This document shows, piece after piece, positions 6,949 to 10,538 of a DNA stretch of 10,538 nt. The notes below the pieces were generated by a model. It was not told where the DNA came from, did no database searches, and saw nothing but the letters and a program-made list of their open reading frames with translations. Each line of letters opens with the position of its first letter. Within the stretch, counting starts at the first letter, position 1. The DNA is from Phycisphaerales bacterium UBA1926 (GTDB lineage: Bacteria > Planctomycetota > Phycisphaerae > Phycisphaerales > UBA1924). Made by a program: the position numbers and the translations under genes. The stretch covers positions 172,983 through 183,520 of the forward strand of contig DDFO01000022.1 of the NCBI GenBank assembly GCA_002337215.1, in the 5' to 3' direction.

Positions 6949-7251
6949 ATCGAGTCCAACCTCTGAATGCGAAAACGCAGACTCCGAGGCGAATGAGCTG
7001 TCCGCTCGGGGGGTGGTGGTCACCCTTCAAGATTCTCCTGCCGCGGCTGACCTGCCCCCGGAATCTACTCCGCGCCGCTCTGCGACAATGCGTCCGGCTG
7101 CGCGTGCCCGGTTCTAGCAATTGGTACGGGAACCACGAGAAACGCACCGCGGACAATCCGATAATGAAAACCGAAATGGGAAGTCGTCGTGAATACTTCT
7201 CGTCAGGTGGAATCGAAGTGTTCCGTGCCAATCCTTGATTACACTCGCTGC
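6949..7251 (+). promoter_or_regulatory. 5' region of the second sigma-kinase unit
   Basis: No convincing gene is present. The stretch should hold the promoter for the plus-strand unit. One possible ECF-type pair is GGAACC at 7129-7134, 15 nt, then CGGACA at 7150-7155; the -35-like half is typical of ECF promoters, while the second half is weak. A small GGGTG/CACCC hairpin (7011-7025) could end transcription from the relic. There is no clear Shine-Dalgarno before 7252. Confidence 0.25.
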
Positions 7252-7818
7252 ATGCGATCAGGAGAACCGAACGATCTGAGTCTCTTGTTCGACGCGTTTT
7301 GCGCGGGTGACCCTGCGGCATCCGACGAACTTCAGAACGCGCTGTACAGAGACCTCCGGCGGCTCGCGGGGGTGGTTTTCCGAGATGCAGTCGTGGGGCA
7401 CACCTTGCAGGCCACCGCTCTGGTCAACGAGGCTTGGCTGCGGCTCGCATCCAGTTCGCCGACAATCGAGAACCGGCATCACTTCTTTGCACTCGCGGCG
7501 AGGGCGATGCGGTACGTGCTCGCGGATCATGCCAAGGGGCGTTCACGCGAGAAGCGGGGCGGCGACCGGATGCGTGTCACGCTGTCGGGCGACGCGTTGG
7601 CAACCCCGGGTGAGGGTTTTGATCTATTGGCATTCCACGACGCACTCGAAAGGCTCGGAGAGCTGAACGAGCGGGTCTACCGGGTCGCCGAACTCCGTTT
7701 GCTGGGCACGCTGAGCCTGCCGGAGATTTCGGATGTAATTGGCATCAGCGAACGGACGGTCAAGCGAGATTGGCAGTTTGCCCGTCTCTGGCTCGCCAAA
7801 GAACTACGCGGTTCATGA
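7252..7818 (+). CDS. ECF-type sigma-70 factor, TIGR02999-like subfamily
   Basis: The product is 188 residues from the ATG at 7252. The opening (EPNDLSLLFDAFCAGDPAAS) and the block GHTLQATALVNEAWLRL (49-65) match the planctomycete and acidobacterial family known as Sigma70_ECF/TIGR02999, as do HHFFALAARAMRYVLADHAK (76-95) and KRGG (101-104). Region 4 has LSLPEISDVIGISERTVKRD (154-173), the helix-turn-helix. A GTG at 7189 would add 21 residues. I prefer 7252 because family members start just before this motif, but neither start has a strong ribosome site. The stop (TGA, 7816-7818) overlaps the kinase start as ATGA, so the pair is translationally coupled. It differs clearly in sequence from the factor at 5712-6305, so the two are not a recent duplication. 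Confidence 0.92.
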   Translation: MRSGEPNDLSLLFDAFCAGDPAASDELQNALYRDLRRLAGVVFRDAVVGHTLQATALVNEAWLRLASSSPTIENRHHFFALAARAMRYVLADHAKGRSREKRGGDRMRVTLSGDALATPGEGFDLLAFHDALERLGELNERVYRVAELRLLGTLSLPEISDVIGISERTVKRDWQFARLWLAKELRGS

Positions 7819-10538
7819 TGGAAAAAGGTTCATTCGACCTCATTCAGGATGCCATCAGCGAGGCGCTCGAGTTGCCACCCGAGGAGCGAGAGCCATCGGT
7901 TCGCCGAGCCTGCGGACACGACCCGCGTGTACTCACCGAGGCCCTCGAGCTTCTTGCGCTAGCGTCGGACCATCCCACGGGTTCGCCGTTGTTTGCAGAC
8001 ACAATGATTGGGCGACGCCGAGAAGAACTGGAGCAGGCGATCGGCTCCGGGAGCCTGACCAGAACCGCCGCATCGGACAGGAGCCCCGTCGGTGAGTTGG
8101 ACCACCAGGGAGACTTTGGATTGCCCGTGGGGACTCGGTTCGGGCCGTACACGATCCTCAGCCACATCGGCGAGGGTGGGATGGGCGCTGTCTACGCCGC
8201 GATGCAAGACCGTCCGAGACGGGAGGTCGCGCTCAAGGTCATCTCGGGAGGCGGTCGATCAGCCTCGGCTCGCCGATTCGAGGCAGAGGCGGAGACACTC
8301 GGGCGTCTCCGGCACGACGGGATCGCTCGGGTCTTTGGGGCCGGCGTCGAGCATACGCCGTTCGGGTCGCGGCCTTACTTCGCGATGGAACTGATCGAGG
8401 GCGAGCCGCTCGACGAATACGCGGCGACCCACAGATTGGGGATCCGAGAAAAGGCGGTGTTGGTTGCTCGCATCGCGGACGCGATGGAGCACGCCCATCG
8501 GAAGGGCGTCGTACACCGCGATCTGAAGCCGGAGAACGTGCTGGTCACCGCCGAGGGACATCCCAAGGTGCTCGACTTCGGCATCGCGCGAATCGTTGGT
8601 GATTCGACGCTCGCCGCGACGACCATGACCCGGGAGGGTCAGATTCTGGGAACGCTGGCGTACATGGCACCCGAGCAGCTCACGGGGCAATCGTCGGACG
8701 TCGATGCCCGCGCCGATGTCTACGCCCTCGGGGCGATGCTGTTCGAATTGGTCTGTGGGCATCCGCCCCTGCAGGTCGCGGGGTTGTCGCTCTCGGCGGC
8801 GCTCCGAGCGGTCGAGGCTGATGACCCGCCGTGCCTCAGGAGCGTCAACGGGGCGATCGATCGGGACATCGACACAATCGTGAACACATGCCTGGATCGC
8901 GACCAGACGCGTCGCTACGCGAGCGCCGCAGCGCTCGCGGAAGACATCCGTCGGTACCTCTCTCAGCAGCCGATCCGGGCACGGCCGGCGACGGCGGCCT
9001 ACCGGGTTTCCAAGTTCGTCAAGAGAAATCATCTGCTCGTCGGTGGAGTTCTCGCGACAATGCTCGCGCTGACCGTCGGGCTCACGGGGACGGCGTACTA
9101 CGCGGTCGAAGAGCGGGCCGCCCGCGAGCTGGCGGAGGATGAGCGGAACCGTGCCCGCCGCAGTGAGCTCGACGCCGTGCGCGGCGTCTTGAGCGGTGCG
9201 CAGCTGCTCGCCCAGCGCGGCGAGCCCTGGGAAGCGGTCCGTCAGATGCTCGCGATCAATCCATCTGGTCGGGGTTGGGAGTGGGGGCACGCCTCGCTCG
9301 GCATGCCCTGGGTCGTCGAGCACGGTCGCACCGATGTCTTGCTCGAGAGCCTCGACCCGATGCACCCGCGCCATATGGATGACGGTTCGATAATTTATCA
9401 TCGGCGTGAGTCGGGGGGCGTCGTCGTCGTGGATCTCGTCACCGGGGACCGACGGGATGTCCCTCTCGATGGAATCGAAGTCGCGGCGCTCTCGCCTTCG
9501 CCCGTATCCGAGGGACATGTCGGCGTCTTCCTCCGCGACGGACGGGGGGGGACGCTGGATACGACGACTGGCGGCTTCGAGGAATGGGCGCCGGGCGTCG
9601 ATTTTCGCGATGATGGCGTCGTCTCGTTCGGGCTGTCCATCCACGCGCCCACGAATACCGTGGTGACATTCCATGTCCCGACGCTGAGGATCTACCGCGA
9701 GGGGCGCGAGGTCTTCCGCATGGAAACGCGGGTTGGTCGAGCAAGCAGCATGAGCTACTTCTGGCCGGCTTTCAGCCCGGACGGACGGTGGATCTACATC
9801 CCCGAAGCCGGAACCCCCGACCTGATCCACGCGGTCGATACGCGCACCTGGTCGGTCGCACATGTGGCAAAGGTGGCTAAGTGGTTTGCAAGGATCGCGA
9901 TCTCGACCGACGGCTCCCGGCTGTACTCGCTCACCGGTGGCGACGAGATCGCCGAGTATCGAACCCCGGACCTGCAACGGATCGGCACCGTCGCGCACGG
10001 GGAGGGCCTGATCACCAAGTATCAAAGCCCCGCGGGCCGGCAACGCATCGCGTACGCAACGCGTGATCCCGGCATGCTGCACATCCACGATCTCAAATCG
10101 GGAGAGACCCTCTGGGAGATAACCGCGGGCGCCACCGCGCTCCGCGCAGGGCTCCTGAGCTCGCCCGACGGGCGGCTGGTCGCGACACTCTCGCCCGAGA
10201 GCACGTGGACATGGATCACGGATGTCGAGCACCCCGAGTCGGATGGGATCACGACGCTCCCCCGCGGAGGATCGTGGATCTACCAGATGGCGGTCTCCCC
10301 CGATGGGAGCCTGCTCGCGGCCGCGGAACCCCGGGGCGACATCGTGCTCTGGGACCTGCACCGCGAGGCGGTGCTCGCAACGATCGAGCGGCGCGCGGGT
10401 GGCGCCGACCGACTCATGGTCCACAACATGGAGTCCCCGCTGTTGTTCACCGCCGACGGCGGCTCGCTGGTGTTCGGCGAGATCGATGCGCAGACCGAGA
10501 CCATCGGCATGACGCGGCTTGACCTCGATACCGGCGGG
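7815..10538 (+). CDS. Membrane-anchored Ser/Thr protein kinase with propeller domain, 3' end missing
   Basis: The frame runs open for 908 codons to the window edge, so the C-terminus is absent. Residues 10-60 (ALELPPEERE, then RACGHDPRVLTEALELLA) are the short helical region common before the kinase in this planctomycete family. Residues about 111-385 are a Hanks-type kinase: GEGGMG (119-124), VALK Lys141, helix-C Glu158, HRDLKPEN with Asp236, DFG 254-256 and APE 285-287, all intact. A transmembrane helix at about 407-430 is followed by a charged helical stretch and a beta-propeller-like region. Its clear blade elements are AFSPDGRWIYI near residue 652 and AVSPDGSLLAAAE...IVLWDL near 825-850. 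Unlike the kinase at 2269-5709 it has no HxxxCxxC zinc motif. The start is ATGATG at 7815/7818, overlapping the sigma-factor stop. Probable role: membrane sensor kinase acting with the sigma factor before it (inferred from order). Confidence 0.93.
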   Translation, partial: MMEKGSFDLIQDAISEALELPPEEREPSVRRACGHDPRVLTEALELLALASDHPTGSPLFADTMIGRRREELEQAIGSGSLTRTAASDRSPVGELDHQGDFGLPVGTRFGPYTILSHIGEGGMGAVYAAMQDRPRREVALKVISGGGRSASARRFEAEAETLGRLRHDGIARVFGAGVEHTPFGSRPYFAMELIEGEPLDEYAATHRLGIREKAVLVARIADAMEHAHRKGVVHRDLKPENVLVTAEGHPKVLDFGIARIVGDSTLAATTMTREGQILGTLAYMAPEQLTGQSSDVDARADVYALGAMLFELVCGHPPLQVAGLSLSAALRAVEADDPPCLRSVNGAIDRDIDTIVNTCLDRDQTRRYASAAALAEDIRRYLSQQPIRARPATAAYRVSKFVKRNHLLVGGVLATMLALTVGLTGTAYYAVEERAARELAEDERNRARRSELDAVRGVLSGAQLLAQRGEPWEAVRQMLAINPSGRGWEWGHASLGMPWVVEHGRTDVLLESLDPMHPRHMDDGSIIYHRRESGGVVVVDLVTGDRRDVPLDGIEVAALSPSPVSEGHVGVFLRDGRGGTLDTTTGGFEEWAPGVDFRDDGVVSFGLSIHAPTNTVVTFHVPTLRIYREGREVFRMETRVGRASSMSYFWPAFSPDGRWIYIPEAGTPDLIHAVDTRTWSVAHVAKVAKWFARIAISTDGSRLYSLTGGDEIAEYRTPDLQRIGTVAHGEGLITKYQSPAGRQRIAYATRDPGMLHIHDLKSGETLWEITAGATALRAGLLSSPDGRLVATLSPESTWTWITDVEHPESDGITTLPRGGSWIYQMAVSPDGSLLAAAEPRGDIVLWDLHREAVLATIERRAGGADRLMVHNMESPLLFTADGGSLVFGEIDAQTETIGMTRLDLDTGG

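Noticed and set aside
6929..7117. A 62-codon plus-strand open frame starting GTG
   Set aside because: No ribosome site, no domain and low-complexity composition; probably chance.
8259..10424. A 721-codon open frame on the minus strand
   Set aside because: It lies opposite the kinase gene at 7815-10538, which has all kinase motifs. The translation is Arg/Asp/His-rich without any domain, as expected of an antisense shadow in high-GC DNA.
1..10538. tRNA, rRNA, CRISPR array, transposase or phage genes
   Set aside because: I looked for these and saw none. The only repeats are the two leader and palindrome copies.

Overview
The window looks like chromosomal DNA of a high-GC planctomycete, most probably of the class Phycisphaerae. 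This is an inference from gene content. Two secreted proteins end in a cysteine-flanked dockerin-like module finishing in Gly-Cys-Pro. Two ECF-type sigma factors are each followed directly by a very large membrane-anchored serine/threonine kinase with a beta-propeller C-terminus. No database search was possible.

Layout. Bases 65-2063 (minus strand) carry two secreted proteins with dockerin-like C-termini, at 65-847 and 1113-2063. Their middles are unrelated, but they share similar signal peptides and a similar leader of about 190 bp that includes an 83-bp palindromic element. An intrinsic terminator lies after the upstream one (1047-1081). Bases 2269-6305 (minus strand) hold an ECF sigma factor (5712-6305, TTG start) followed 2 nt later by a 1146-residue kinase (2269-5709). 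The kinase has an N-terminal HxxxCxxC anti-sigma-like zinc motif, a kinase domain, one transmembrane segment and a propeller. Bases 6306-7251 are a divergent spacer of about 0.95 kb with no convincing intact gene. It holds a broken beta-propeller relic with one clear WD40 blade at 6841-6900. Bases 7252-10538 (plus strand) hold a second ECF sigma factor of a different subfamily (7252-7818) whose stop overlaps the start of a second kinase-propeller gene (7815 to beyond the window end).

How it may work. Each sigma-kinase pair has the layout of a kinase-controlled sigma switch: the propeller would sense outside the membrane, the kinase would signal inside, and the partner sigma factor would change transcription. 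The two modules stand back to back around a spacer that must contain both promoters. Downstream of the first module, on the same strand, are the two secreted proteins with the shared leader. They could be outputs of that module or simply neighbours. The most unusual items are the duplicated structured leader attached to signal peptides, the zinc-motif-kinase-propeller fusion, and the propeller relic between the modules.
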